From the NCBI RefSeq assembly GCF_014279895.1, contig NZ_CP047954.1, positions 496,001 through 560,000 on the forward strand: a DNA stretch of 64,000 nucleotides, in the 5' to 3' direction. The position numbers and the translations under genes were made by a program. Every line of letters starts with the position of its first letter. Position 1 is the stretch's first letter. The DNA comes from Synechococcus sp. M16.1 (GTDB taxonomy: Bacteria; Cyanobacteriota; Cyanobacteriia; PCC-6307; Cyanobiaceae). Under the pieces are notes generated by a model that saw nothing but the letters and a program-made list of their open reading frames with translations, was not told the origin of the DNA and did not search any database. This document shows positions 1 through 7,860 of the stretch, piece by piece.

Positions 1-422
1 TTGGGTTCAACGGCAGCGATCTGGTCGGCCGGCAACACCTTCATGTTCAAGGTGTAAGGGACATCGGCGAACGGTGATCCCCGCAGGGTTGCAAACAGTG
101 CAAACAGGATCGGCATCTGCACCAGCAGCGGCAGGCATCCCGCCAGGGGGCTGCCGAATTCCTTCATCACATTGCCCAGCTCCTCCTGCTGTTTCTGAGG
201 ATTGTTGGCATACCGGCTTTTGATCTCAGCCTGACGTTTCTGAATCACCGGTTGGGCGATGCGCATGCGCCGAGCGCTGCGAATCGATCCTGCGCTCAGG
301 GGGTAGAGCGCGATCCGTATCACGAGGGTGAGGGCGACGATGGCCAGGCCATAGCTCGGAACCAACCCATAGAAGAAGTCCAGGATTGGAATCAGCAGGT
401 TGTCGGAGATGTATCCGATCAC
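1..422 (-). CDS. yidC: Membrane protein insertase YidC, N-terminal part (cut by window edge)
   Basis: YidC/Oxa1/Alb3 inserts and folds membrane proteins, in cyanobacteria including thylakoid proteins. About 140 codons are visible and the gene continues past the left edge. The first hydrophobic segment ends in [13 protein letters not shown], which carries the arginine (about residue 36) expected in the hydrophilic groove of the family. It is followed by the charged cytoplasmic loop ([13 protein letters not shown], then [10 protein letters not shown]) and a second hydrophobic stretch [18 protein letters not shown]. The start is taken as GTG at 422 because the frame has no ATG before it and the protein then begins VIGYISDN. 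It is the last gene of the block rpmH-rnpA-PH domain-yidC, the conserved ribosome/RNase P/insertase neighbourhood. Confidence 0.93.
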   Translation of the reverse strand, partial: MIGYISDNLLIPILDFFYGLVPSYGLAIVALTLVIRIALYPLSAGSIRSARRMRIAQPVIQKRQAEIKSRYANNPQKQQEELGNVMKEFGSPLAGCLPLLVQMPILFALFATLRGSPFADVPYTLNMKVLPADQIAAVEP

Positions 423-478
423 GTTGAAGAAACGGGGGGGCGGGACGTTGTGAGGCCAGTGTGCATGAACAGCTGCAC

Positions 479-886
479 TCAGGCGGCGAAACCTTCAGTG
501 GTTTTCTCTTGGGCTTTGGCCGCACGGCTGCTGATGCGTTCGAGGATGTAGGCCTCAACTTCCCGGAATCGGGGCATCGAGCGCAGTTCGAGCCTGGCGC
601 CGTCCTTGAGCACCAACACCATGTCTCCCCAGGCACCGAAGCCCCGGGGCACGGTGCGCACTTCGCTGATCTGTGAATACACAACCTGGGTTTTGTCTTT
701 GCCCATCCAGCCCCCCGTCACCGAGATGCGGCGACTGGTGATGTGGAAGCGCAGCCAAAGGGCCCGAACAACGGCTCCGATGGTGAAGGGAAGGCCGATC
801 AGGGTGAAGCCAAGCAGGATGTTGAAGATCAGATCCCCGCGGGCTGGTCCACCGTCGTAGTGGACATCTTCCTGAATGCTGGTCAT
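479..886 (-). CDS. PH-domain (bPH2-like) membrane protein
   Basis: 135 residues. A short N-terminal region is followed by one or two hydrophobic segments (about residues 18-45: [21 protein letters not shown]), then a compact beta-rich domain with [15 protein letters not shown] and [10 protein letters not shown], typical of bacterial PH domains formerly called DUF304. ATG at 886 overlaps the rnpA stop by four bases (ATGA), which favours this start over a longer in-frame extension. In cyanobacteria such a gene often lies between rnpA and yidC, so translational coupling and a membrane-related role are plausible, but no biochemical function is established. The C-terminus is lysine/glutamate-rich and probably cytoplasmic. 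Confidence 0.85.
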   Translation of the reverse strand: MTSIQEDVHYDGGPARGDLIFNILLGFTLIGLPFTIGAVVRALWLRFHITSRRISVTGGWMGKDKTQVVYSQISEVRTVPRGFGAWGDMVLVLKDGARLELRSMPRFREVEAYILERISSRAAKAQEKTTEGFAA

Positions 887-1269
887 GGATCCAGTCCGGC
901 GCTTCTGAGAAGACTGTCGCATTCTTCGAGCAACTGTGTGGGTTCGGCTTCCGCGGCTTCCGGGCGAAGGCTGATCAGCAACCACCGGCCCGCCAGATCG
1001 TTTCGTTGTTCAAAACGTCGACGCAGGTGGTCATGCAGAAGCCGCCTGAGCCGGTTCCGCTTGACGGAACGCTTGCTCACTTTGTTGCTGATCACAAGGG
1101 CGCAGCGGCAGGTTCTTTCCTGGATGCCCCGCAACTCCCGGCGAAGCAAGTTGGAATCACCTGCAGCGACGCGCAGAACCATCAAGGTTCCGTGTTGGCG
1201 CTTGGAGGACCGGTGCAAACGGTTGAAGCATCGATGCCCGCGCAATCGCATGGAGGCGGGAAGGACCAT
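883..1269 (-). CDS. rnpA: Ribonuclease P protein component
   Basis: RnpA is the small basic protein that binds RNase P RNA and helps cleave the 5' leader of pre-tRNAs. The 128-residue product has the family signature ISNKVSKRSVKRNRLRRLL around residues 61-79, including the RNR arginines that contact RNA. It is very arginine-rich throughout. ATG at 1269 is preferred to the TTG one codon earlier. The gene lies 61 bases downstream of rpmH, the classic rpmH-rnpA order, and overlaps the PH-domain gene by four bases. A strong inverted repeat sits in the rpmH-rnpA gap and may adjust the ratio of the two products. Confidence 0.95.
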   Translation of the reverse strand: MVLPASMRLRGHRCFNRLHRSSKRQHGTLMVLRVAAGDSNLLRRELRGIQERTCRCALVISNKVSKRSVKRNRLRRLLHDHLRRRFEQRNDLAGRWLLISLRPEAAEAEPTQLLEECDSLLRSAGLDP

Positions 1270-1298
1270 CAACCAATTCTGTTTGGGGATGCCGAGGC

Positions 1299-1325
1299 TG
1301 GGGTGAATTCTCTGAATTCACCCCA
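1299..1325. promoter_or_regulatory. Perfect 12-bp inverted repeat between rpmH and rnpA
   Basis: TGGGGTGAATTC and its exact reverse complement flank a 3-base TCT loop. The hairpin lies six bases after the rpmH stop and about 30 bases before the rnpA start. There is no uridine run on the minus strand after the stem, so it does not look like a full Rho-independent terminator. An attenuator, an mRNA processing site or a 3' stabiliser for the rpmH message are the likely alternatives. Confidence 0.6.
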
Positions 1326-1330
1326 CACCA

Positions 1331-1468
1331 TCAAGCGGCGAGGCGGGCGCGGCCGCGCTTGCGGCGCGTGCGGATCACACGACGGCCGGTGTGGGAGCGC
1401 ATCCGTACACGGAAACCCGAGACGCGCTTCCTCTTGCGGTTTGTTCCCCCGAGGGTGCGCTTGGTCAT
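1331..1468 (-). CDS. rpmH: 50S ribosomal protein L34
   Basis: 45 residues, the usual length for L34, and extremely basic. The start [20 protein letters not shown] and the body [19 protein letters not shown] match the family almost residue for residue. L34 sits near the exit region of the large subunit. ATG at 1468 is preceded by AGGAGA five bases upstream, a good ribosome binding site. The gene heads rpmH-rnpA-PH domain-yidC. Only the DUF2808 gene lies upstream, ending 46 bases before the rpmH start, so rpmH probably has its own promoter (see 1505-1513). Confidence 0.97.
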
Positions 1469-1504
1469 GGACGTCTCCTGGCTACCGGCCGATCTGAATC
1501 TGGG

Positions 1505-1513
1505 ATTTTATCA
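1505..1513 (-). promoter_or_regulatory. Putative extended -10 promoter element for rpmH
   Basis: On the minus strand the sequence reads TGATAAAAT, an extended -10 form (TG-N-TAAAAT) ending about 37 bases before the rpmH ATG. No convincing -35 hexamer is seen at the expected distance, which would lie inside the end of the DUF2808 gene. This is inference from sequence alone. Confidence 0.4.
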
Positions 1514-1514
1514 G

Positions 1515-2090
1515 TCAGTCCACATCGATCAGCCAGCTGCCGCGGTAGCCGGACATCGGCACATCGCCGGGGGCCTGCACCAGGGCGTTGAACTGATACA
1601 TGCGCTCCCCCTGGGGGTTGAACAGCTTGATGTGAAGCGAGTAGTCCCCGTCTGAAGGCAGCGGCGTGTCGGGGAAGACCACGATTTCTGTTTGGTCTTT
1701 GTTGACCTCAATCACCGCCGGGATCTCTTCGAGACACTTGCTGCGGCTCATCATGCTGCCAACGCTGGTGCGGCAAATGCGCATGCGGTGGGGCTTGAGC
1801 TTGGAGTCGAAGTAGTCCGGAACGGTGACGGTGAGTTTGAGAATCGCGGTCTTGCGGTCCTTTTTGCGCAGGGTGAGGTACCACTCCGAGCGGTCGTTTT
1901 CGATGCTGGAGGTTTGGTAGTAGTACAGCTTCCGGTAGTCCCGGTCGTTGTCCCAGCGGAATTCCATCAGCCCCGGTGTGCCCTGGGCGTGGGCGATCTG
2001 CTCGGGAGTTCCGGTGAGTGCTGAGCCCATCAACAGAGCTGCAGCAGTGCCGGCTCCAGCAAGCAAGCGTCTGATGGGGGAACGGGCCAT
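1515..2090 (-). CDS. Secreted DUF2808 family protein
   Basis: 191 residues with an N-terminal signal peptide: MARSPIRRLLAGAG, a hydrophobic core, then a likely cleavage after AHAQG near residue 37. The mature part carries the tyrosine-rich block DYRKLYYYQTSS, the stretch LKLTVTVPDYFDSKLKP, and two cysteines (CRTS and KCLEE) that may form a disulphide. These features match DUF2808, a family I know mainly from cyanobacteria, predicted to act in the periplasm or thylakoid lumen; its function is not known. It lies on the same strand as rpmH, 46 bases upstream of it. Confidence 0.82.
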   Translation of the reverse strand: MARSPIRRLLAGAGTAAALLMGSALTGTPEQIAHAQGTPGLMEFRWDNDRDYRKLYYYQTSSIENDRSEWYLTLRKKDRKTAILKLTVTVPDYFDSKLKPHRMRICRTSVGSMMSRSKCLEEIPAVIEVNKDQTEIVVFPDTPLPSDGDYSLHIKLFNPQGERMYQFNALVQAPGDVPMSGYRGSWLIDVD

Positions 2091-2165
2091 GGGAAGAATC
2101 TTGATGATGGGATTCTCCTGAGTCCAACCAGTGGGCGGTGATCTCAGGGGTCGGAGGCTGATCTG

Positions 2166-2549
2166 TCAGTTGTGACCAGATCTGTCTGGACGGAGCCGCT
2201 GCGCGTCGCCCTGATAAGGATGCACGGGTTGCTGGTCCTGCGGGATCCAGGCGTGGGCCAGAACACGGATGCAGCGGGGGAGGTCGCCTTGAACCGCCAT
2301 TTGCTGGCAATCCAGCAAAGCCACCGTGTCCCAGCCGGGCCGCCGCCTGGCAATGGCCGCCGGGAAACAGGCGTCGAGATCGGCTGTGACCGAGAAGGTC
2401 ACCGACACCAGCTGATCGGGGGTCAGACCATTGCGATCGACAAGGGCGTCCATCAGGGCGCTGACTGCCGCATGGATGGCCTCCGTGCTGTTCTCCGTGC
2501 AGGTGGTGGCCCCGCGCAGGCCTCTCAGAACAAGGGGTGAGCTGGTCAT
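2166..2549 (-). CDS. aroH: Chorismate mutase, AroH type
   Basis: Converts chorismate to prephenate for phenylalanine and tyrosine synthesis. The 127-residue product is the monofunctional trimeric AroH class known from Bacillus subtilis. It starts LVLRGLRGATT (active-site arginine and RGAT motif), then has SVTADLDACFPA and the core LLDCQQMAVQGDLPRCIRVL, which aligns with the Bacillus CMQEMDV/KKCIRVM segment; the last arginine is a ligand to the substrate. ATG at 2549 overlaps the sppA stop by four bases, so translational coupling is likely. A 15-base longer start exists but would run further into sppA. No other aromatic biosynthesis gene is nearby. Confidence 0.92.
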   Translation of the reverse strand: MTSSPLVLRGLRGATTCTENSTEAIHAAVSALMDALVDRNGLTPDQLVSVTFSVTADLDACFPAAIARRRPGWDTVALLDCQQMAVQGDLPRCIRVLAHAWIPQDQQPVHPYQGDAQRLRPDRSGHN

Positions 2550-3373
2550 GGGCGGTACAGCCAAAGCACTTGACCGCTCCCCATCAATTCAATCGAGAGT
2601 CGCTGCTGCAGTTGATGCAGGAGCTGGGACCCAGGCAGTAAGCCACTGAGCTTGCGGCGTTGCTTGCCCAGGGTGACGGGGCGAATGTCGTCCGCGTCGA
2701 GATCGGCCAGTTGCGCCGCGAGGCGACGGGCATGGTCTTCGTCGCCGAGTTCATCCACCAAGCCCAGCGCCTGTGCCTGTTCTCCGCTGAACACCCGTCC
2801 ATCGGCGAAGCGCTTCACCGTTTCCAGCTCAAGGTTTCGTCCCTGCGCCACAACACCAACGAACTGGCCATAGCTGCTGTCGATCAGCTCCTGAAGCAAT
2901 GCACGTTCGGCATCGCTCAGCGGACGATCCGGGGAAAGGATGTCCTTGAACGGGCCGCTCTTCACCGTGTCGAAGCGAATCCCGATCTTTTCGAACACCC
3001 GCGAGAGGTCGTTGCCCCGCAGGATCACCCCGATGGAACCGGTGATCGTGCCGGGATTGGCGACGATTTTCTCCGCAGCCACACCGATGTAGACGCCGCC
3101 GGAGGCGGAGATGTTGCCGAAGCTGGCCACCACACGACAGCCCTGTTCCCGGAGCCGCAGCAGGGCTGCATAAATCTCCTGGCTGTCTCCAACCGTGCCG
3201 CCGGGGCTGTCAATGCGCAGCAGCAGTGCTGGAAATTCCCTTTGCTTCACCTCCCGCAGCGCTTTGAGCACCCGCTTCCGCGTGGCACCGGTGATGGGGC
3301 CATCAACAACGATGCGCGCCATCCGTCGTCGGGATTTTCGCCGCCAGGGCCAGATCATGTTGCGCATCTGCAT
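2546..3373 (-). CDS. sppA: Signal peptide peptidase SppA, short form (S49)
   Basis: A membrane-associated serine-lysine protease that degrades leftover signal peptides. The 275-residue product is the single-domain form. The substrate-binding core LLLRIDSPGGTV is at about 50-61. The nucleophile serine lies in NISASGGVYIG (about S91) and the general-base lysine in VKSGPFKDILSP (about K143), separated by GTITGSIGV as in the family. ATG at 3373 gives MQMRNMIWPWRRKSRRR, which has no long hydrophobic anchor, so it may be soluble or peripheral. In cyanobacteria this class includes the light-induced SppA linked to phycobilisome turnover, but that role is not shown here. Confidence 0.92.
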   Translation of the reverse strand: MQMRNMIWPWRRKSRRRMARIVVDGPITGATRKRVLKALREVKQREFPALLLRIDSPGGTVGDSQEIYAALLRLREQGCRVVASFGNISASGGVYIGVAAEKIVANPGTITGSIGVILRGNDLSRVFEKIGIRFDTVKSGPFKDILSPDRPLSDAERALLQELIDSSYGQFVGVVAQGRNLELETVKRFADGRVFSGEQAQALGLVDELGDEDHARRLAAQLADLDADDIRPVTLGKQRRKLSGLLPGSQLLHQLQQRLSIELMGSGQVLWLYRP

Positions 3374-3411
3374 CGCTCCAGATCTTAAAAAGAGCACCCC
3401 AGCGCCCATCC

Positions 3412-4353
3412 ATGCCGTCGTTGCGACTCTGGTTTCTGATGGTGTTGCCCTTCGCGCTCTGGGGAACGGCGATGACCGCCATGGCGCCATTGCTCGCCAG
3501 CGCAGGGCCTTGGCTGGTTGCTGGCTTGCGCCTTGTGCCCGCCGGTTTGGCTCTTCTGCTCTGGGGCCAGTGCACCGGCCGAGGCCTGGCGATCGATTCC
3601 CGTGATCGGCCTTGGTTCCTCCTGTTCACCCTGGTGGATGCCACCTTGTTTCAAGGCCTGTTGGCGCGGGGGTTGGAGGGCACAGGCGCGGGTCTCGGTT
3701 CCGTCCTGATTGATTGCCAACCTCTGTTGGTGGCCCTGATGGCACGCGCGTTGTTCATGGAGTCGATCAATCCCATCGGCTGGATGGGGCTGGCCATCGG
3801 TTTGGCTGGAATCGTCTGCATCGGCCTACCGGCTGAGCTGTTGGGACATTGGTGGTTGTTGGCTGACCCGCCGGTGGTGCAGCAGTTGTTTCAGCCCGGT
3901 GAGGGCTGGATGTTGCTGGCGGCCGTCGCCATGGCAGCTGGGACGGTGTTGATTCGCTTTGCCTCACGCCACAGTGATCCGGTCAGCGTTACGGCCTGGC
4001 ACATGGTGCTGGGGGGACTTCCCTTGCTCGGGGTTCATGCCCTGCAGCGCACGGATGCCGGCTTGGTCTGGACGGCAACGGACTGGGCGCGCATGGGGTA
4101 CGCAAGTTTGCTCGGAAGCGCCCTGGCCTACGGATTGTTCTTCTGGTTCGCCAATCAGCGCGATCTCACCAGTTTCAGCAGCCTTGGATTTCTCACCCCT
4201 GTGTTTGCCTTGGCCACCGGTGGTTGGTTGCTTGGAGAGCGCCTTGATCTGCTCCAGTGGATCGGTGTTGTGATGGTGCTCGTGTCGGTGATCTTTGTGA
4301 GTCAACGTCGCCGGTTCTGGGAGCCGCTGTCGCTTGCGGACCCCTCCTCATGA
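3412..4353 (+). CDS. EamA/DMT family transporter
   Basis: 313 residues with about ten hydrophobic segments arranged as two five-helix repeats, the drug/metabolite transporter (EamA, formerly DUF6) fold. Family-like features are the start FLMVLPFALWGTAMTAMAP and the second-repeat end SLGFLTPVFALATGGWLLGERL, where the PVFA...GE pattern is characteristic. Substrate cannot be read from sequence; relatives export amino acids, nucleosides or other metabolites. It diverges from sppA and its stop overlaps the next glycosyltransferase start by four bases (ATGA), so the two are probably co-translated. The 38-base gap to sppA must hold both promoters. Confidence 0.88.
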   Translation: MPSLRLWFLMVLPFALWGTAMTAMAPLLASAGPWLVAGLRLVPAGLALLLWGQCTGRGLAIDSRDRPWFLLFTLVDATLFQGLLARGLEGTGAGLGSVLIDCQPLLVALMARALFMESINPIGWMGLAIGLAGIVCIGLPAELLGHWWLLADPPVVQQLFQPGEGWMLLAAVAMAAGTVLIRFASRHSDPVSVTAWHMVLGGLPLLGVHALQRTDAGLVWTATDWARMGYASLLGSALAYGLFFWFANQRDLTSFSSLGFLTPVFALATGGWLLGERLDLLQWIGVVMVLVSVIFVSQRRRFWEPLSLADPSS

Positions 4354-5459
4354 CGGAGTCGCCGCTTCACCTCGTCATCGTCAACACGCCCATCGGGGCC
4401 CTCGGTAGTGGCGAGGGTGGAGGTGTGGAGCTCACCCTCCGATCCTTGGTGCAGGGGTTGGTGCGGCGTGGCCACAGGGTCACGGTTGTGGCCGCCAAGG
4501 GCTCCACGCTCCCCGTCGACTGCAGAGGAGTTGAGTTGCTGGAGGTGGAGGGTGTGAACCAGCCCAGCTGGCAGCACGCCGCCGAGCATGCGCCGGTAGA
4601 AATTCCCCGTAATGGGCTTCTGCCGGCTCTCTGGGAGGCCGCGCTCGATGTGGGTCAGTCCGCCGACGCCGTGATCAACGGTGGCTACGACTGGCTGCCG
4701 CTGTGGCTGACGCAACGGGTCAGCGCCAGGCTCTTTCATCTCGTGAGCATGGGGGATGTGGCTGCGGTGATGCGCGATGTGATCGAAGCCGTCGCCGCCT
4801 GGGATTCCCGTCGCCTTGCTTTTCACACCCACCGCCAGGCCGCTGATTTCCGGCTGCCTTCTCCGCCCAGTGTTGTGGGCAACGGATTTGATCTCAGCAA
4901 CTACACCTTCCAAGGGCAGACCAATGGCCCCCTTGGTTGGGCAGGCCGCATCGCTCCGGAAAAGGGGCTGGAGGATGCTGCTGCTGCCGCTGCCGCCCTG
5001 GGTGAACAGCTTCTGGTTTGGGGGCTGCGTGAAGACGACGCCTATGCCCGGCAGGTGGAGTCGAGTGTTCCTAAGGGCACGATCGACTGGCGTGGATTTC
5101 GATCGACCCGGGAGCTGCAGCAGGAGATGGGCCACTGCCGCGCTCTGATCAACACACCGAAATGGAATGAGGCCTACGGCAATGTTGTGGTTGAAGCCCT
5201 GGCCTGTGGTGTTCCGGTCGTCGCCTATGACCGTGGAGGACCGGGGGAGCTGATCTGTTCCGGTCGCACTGGCTGGTTGGTGCCGCCCGACGATGTTGCT
5301 GCCATCACGGAGGCTCTTCGGCGTGTCGACAGCATTGAGCGCTCCCTCTGCCGCAGCTGGGCTGAAGAGCACGCCTCTTGTGAGGTCTTCAGTCAGCGTG
5401 TTGAAGCTTGGGTTCGAACAGGACTGACGGCGGATGTCAGCATCAACCGCAGGAGCTGA
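4350..5459 (+). CDS. Glycosyltransferase family 4 protein
   Basis: 369 residues with the GT-B fold. The N-terminal domain opens HLVIVNTPIGALGSGEGGGVE, the glycine-rich acceptor-side loop of GT4 enzymes. The C-terminal donor domain has GRIAPEKGLEDAAAAA and the retaining EX7E motif in NEAYGNVVVEALACGVPVVA, followed by DRGGPGELI, which binds the nucleotide sugar. The enzyme probably transfers a hexose to a polysaccharide or lipid; donor and acceptor are not predictable. ATG at 4350 overlaps the previous gene by four bases and the next gene starts inside its last 26 bases, so the three form one unit, possibly for cell-surface glycan. Confidence 0.9.
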   Translation: MTESPLHLVIVNTPIGALGSGEGGGVELTLRSLVQGLVRRGHRVTVVAAKGSTLPVDCRGVELLEVEGVNQPSWQHAAEHAPVEIPRNGLLPALWEAALDVGQSADAVINGGYDWLPLWLTQRVSARLFHLVSMGDVAAVMRDVIEAVAAWDSRRLAFHTHRQAADFRLPSPPSVVGNGFDLSNYTFQGQTNGPLGWAGRIAPEKGLEDAAAAAAALGEQLLVWGLREDDAYARQVESSVPKGTIDWRGFRSTRELQQEMGHCRALINTPKWNEAYGNVVVEALACGVPVVAYDRGGPGELICSGRTGWLVPPDDVAAITEALRRVDSIERSLCRSWAEEHASCEVFSQRVEAWVRTGLTADVSINRRS

Positions 5460-7263
5460 AGGTCCCTTGTCGGTCAATGTTTCAGGACGCCAGCGACGCC
5501 AGGTTCTGGCACTTGTGCTGACCCTGGGACTCGTTATCACCTTTTGGCGGTTGGGATCCACCGGTGTGGTGGATGAAACTCCGCCGTTGTTTGCCGCAGC
5601 CGGACGGGCCATGGCTGACACCGGCGATTGGCTGACGCCTCGTGTGAACGGCTTGCCCCGTTACGACAAACCGCCCCTGGTGTACTGGCTGATGGGGTTT
5701 GGCTATGCCTGGCCCGGACGCGAGGTTTGGGATCCTCTCGGCAGTTGGGCGGCACGGCTTCCTTCCGCCCTGGCCACGCTCGGACTGATGCTTGGCCTCG
5801 CCGATACGGTGCTGCGCTGGCCGTTCTCCGGCGATGCCCGTCCGCGTTTGACGGCACTGATCGCACCGCTGGCCTTTGCCTTCTCGCCGCTGGTGCTCGT
5901 CTGGAGCCGCACCGCAGTGAGTGATGCCCTGTTGTGTGGCCTGTTGGGTCTCAGCCTGTTGTTGCAGTGGAGGCGTTTTGCCGCCCCCCAAGAGGTGGCC
6001 TGGTGGCCAGCCTGGGTGATTCTCGGATTCGCAGTGCTGGCCAAGGGGCCTGTTGCTGTGGTGCTGTCTGGTCTCGCTCTGCTGATGTTCGGCGCGTTGC
6101 GACGCGATCTTGTTCAACCCTGGCAGCGGCTGCGCCCGCTGCCAGGGTTGCTGCTCACCGCTCTGATCAGCCTTCCCTGGTATGCCCTGGAGTTGCTGGT
6201 GGAAGGACAGCCCTTCTGGGACAGCTTTTTCGGCTACCACAACCTTCAACGCTTCACCTCCGTGGTGAACGATCACCTGCAGCCCTGGTGGTTTTTCGGC
6301 CCGGTGATGCTCGTGGCTGCCCTGCCCTTCACGCCCTACCTGCTGATTGGCCTGGCACGGGTGCCCCGATCTCGAATCGCTCCGGAGCATTCGTTGCATC
6401 AATTCGCAGCGTGCTGGCTGTTGGCGGTGCTGCTGCTGTTCACCACCGCAGCCACCAAGCTCCCCAGTTATTGGTTGCCCGCCACCCCCGCGGCGGCCCT
6501 GTTGGTGGCCCAGGCCACGGTGGGCTCTTCGCGCTGGCAACGGATGGCCTGGGCAACTTGCCTGGCCTTGATCGCCGTCCTGGCTGCTGGGTTCTGGCGG
6601 GGATCGCTCTGGGTTCCCTTGATCGAGGATCCGGAGATGCCGACGCTGTCGGTGGATTTGCTTGCCAGCGGTTTGTTGAAGTGGGCTGCGGTCTGGTTCA
6701 GCGCTGCAGCCGTGCTTGGAGCCGGTCTGTTGCTTCAGCGTCGTGCTGCTGCTCAAGCCTTGCTGGCCATGCAGGGCTGTCTGCTCGGATTTCATCTCAC
6801 GGCTCTGGTTCCTATCGCCGAACTCGCCGATCGTCTGCGTCAGCAGCCCGTGCGTGACGCGGCCTCACTGATGTTGTCGCAGCAGCGCCGTGGAGAGCCC
6901 ATGGTCATGGTTGGCGCCATGAAGCCTTCGCTGCACTTCTACACAGGCCAGGTGATCCTTTACGAAGGCCAATCCGATGGGGCGTTGGTCAACATTGCGG
7001 ATCGCCTGGCCCATGAACAGCGACGCGGCTGGAGTGGATATCCCCTCGGGAGCCCCGGTGCCTCCAGAACCGTACTGGTGCTGATCGATCGCGGAACGGC
7101 AGAACGGGATCATTGGAGGAACCTGCAGCCTGAGCTGCTGGGACAGATCGGGATCTACGACGTTTGGCGTCTGGACCGCACTCGCCTTGAGCAACGGGCA
7201 CAAACCCTGATGGCCGATGGCGTCGATGCCGACTGGGAGGAGCCGCGCCCGGAGCGGTATTGA
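5434..7263 (+). CDS. ArnT/PMT-like integral membrane glycosyltransferase (GT39/GT83)
   Basis: 609 residues with an N-terminal block of about ten to twelve transmembrane segments and a soluble C-terminal domain from about residue 460. The conserved first periplasmic loop is present: VVDETPPLFAAAGRAM, then TGDWLTPRVNGL and YDKPPLVYWLMG. This DE...GDW.TP...KPPL.YW pattern is diagnostic of the ArnT/PMT superfamily, which uses polyprenyl-phosphate sugars to modify lipid A or proteins. A second marker, TKLPSYWLPATPAAALL, matches the later conserved helix. It is coupled by a 26-base overlap to the GT4 gene, suggesting surface-glycan assembly. Exact substrate unknown. Confidence 0.88.
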   Translation: MSASTAGAEGPLSVNVSGRQRRQVLALVLTLGLVITFWRLGSTGVVDETPPLFAAAGRAMADTGDWLTPRVNGLPRYDKPPLVYWLMGFGYAWPGREVWDPLGSWAARLPSALATLGLMLGLADTVLRWPFSGDARPRLTALIAPLAFAFSPLVLVWSRTAVSDALLCGLLGLSLLLQWRRFAAPQEVAWWPAWVILGFAVLAKGPVAVVLSGLALLMFGALRRDLVQPWQRLRPLPGLLLTALISLPWYALELLVEGQPFWDSFFGYHNLQRFTSVVNDHLQPWWFFGPVMLVAALPFTPYLLIGLARVPRSRIAPEHSLHQFAACWLLAVLLLFTTAATKLPSYWLPATPAAALLVAQATVGSSRWQRMAWATCLALIAVLAAGFWRGSLWVPLIEDPEMPTLSVDLLASGLLKWAAVWFSAAAVLGAGLLLQRRAAAQALLAMQGCLLGFHLTALVPIAELADRLRQQPVRDAASLMLSQQRRGEPMVMVGAMKPSLHFYTGQVILYEGQSDGALVNIADRLAHEQRRGWSGYPLGSPGASRTVLVLIDRGTAERDHWRNLQPELLGQIGIYDVWRLDRTRLEQRAQTLMADGVDADWEEPRPERY

Positions 7264-7274
7264 GTTGTGGAGCC

Positions 7275-7796
7275 TTAGGAGGGCGACAAGGTCTGGCGAT
7301 GGCAAAAACCGCAGTGCCCCCAGAGCTTGACTTCTCCGTTGGGTGCTGGTCGGCCGCAGTCCGGGCATGTCCCCATGCCGTGCACATCGGTGCGGCTCGG
7401 ATGCTGGGCCCAAATGCTGGCTTCGCTCTCCAGCACTGGGGATTGGAGGGAGTGGTGTTGCTGAATGCGCAGATCACGCACCGCGTGGCCGGCTTGGTGC
7501 AGGGCGCTGATCAGTTGAGGCTTGTTGTAAAGGAGAGCCTGGCGCCATTGAGGATGGCTGGCTCCCACGGTCAGCACCCCGCGTTGCAGCGATAGGGGGC
7601 GGCAGTGCGGTGCTAGTTGCGCTCCCGCAACTCTCGGCCAGTCCTGCCAGAGCGCTGCCAGATGGTCGTCCTTGCGCCACTCCCTCTGAAGTGCGCCAAG
7701 ACAGGTTTTCAAGGGTTCTGCCGGTGCTGGCGCAGCTGACTGCAGCAGCTCCAGGCCCGGAAGGCGACGCCGTTGGGATTCAGGTGCAACCGCCAT
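7275..7796 (-). CDS. DUF721 protein with C-terminal zinc ribbon
   Basis: 173 residues. The first about 110 residues form a DUF721 (DciA-like) domain: LGALQREWRKDDHLAALWQ, then LAPHCRPLSLQRGVLTVGA and WRQALLYNKPQLI. DciA-type proteins load the replicative helicase in many bacteria, but whether this cyanobacterial form does so is not known. The C-terminus adds four cysteines as CPDCGRP...HCGFC (CX2C...CX2C), predicted to bind zinc; an added zinc ribbon is not part of the minimal domain. The gene converges on the ArnT-like gene with an 11-base gap and diverges from vipp1. Confidence 0.8.
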   Translation of the reverse strand: MAVAPESQRRRLPGLELLQSAAPAPAEPLKTCLGALQREWRKDDHLAALWQDWPRVAGAQLAPHCRPLSLQRGVLTVGASHPQWRQALLYNKPQLISALHQAGHAVRDLRIQQHHSLQSPVLESEASIWAQHPSRTDVHGMGTCPDCGRPAPNGEVKLWGHCGFCHRQTLSPS

Positions 7797-7860
7797 GGGT
7801 TGATCCTAGGCAGAACTGCTGCAGGAACCTCGCTAATCTCAGCGCGTCTGAGGCCAAGTC

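Noticed and set aside
5482-6795. 437-codon minus-strand frame across the ArnT-like gene
   Set aside because: Glutamine- and arginine-rich composition without family features; shadow of a GC-rich membrane protein gene on the plus strand.
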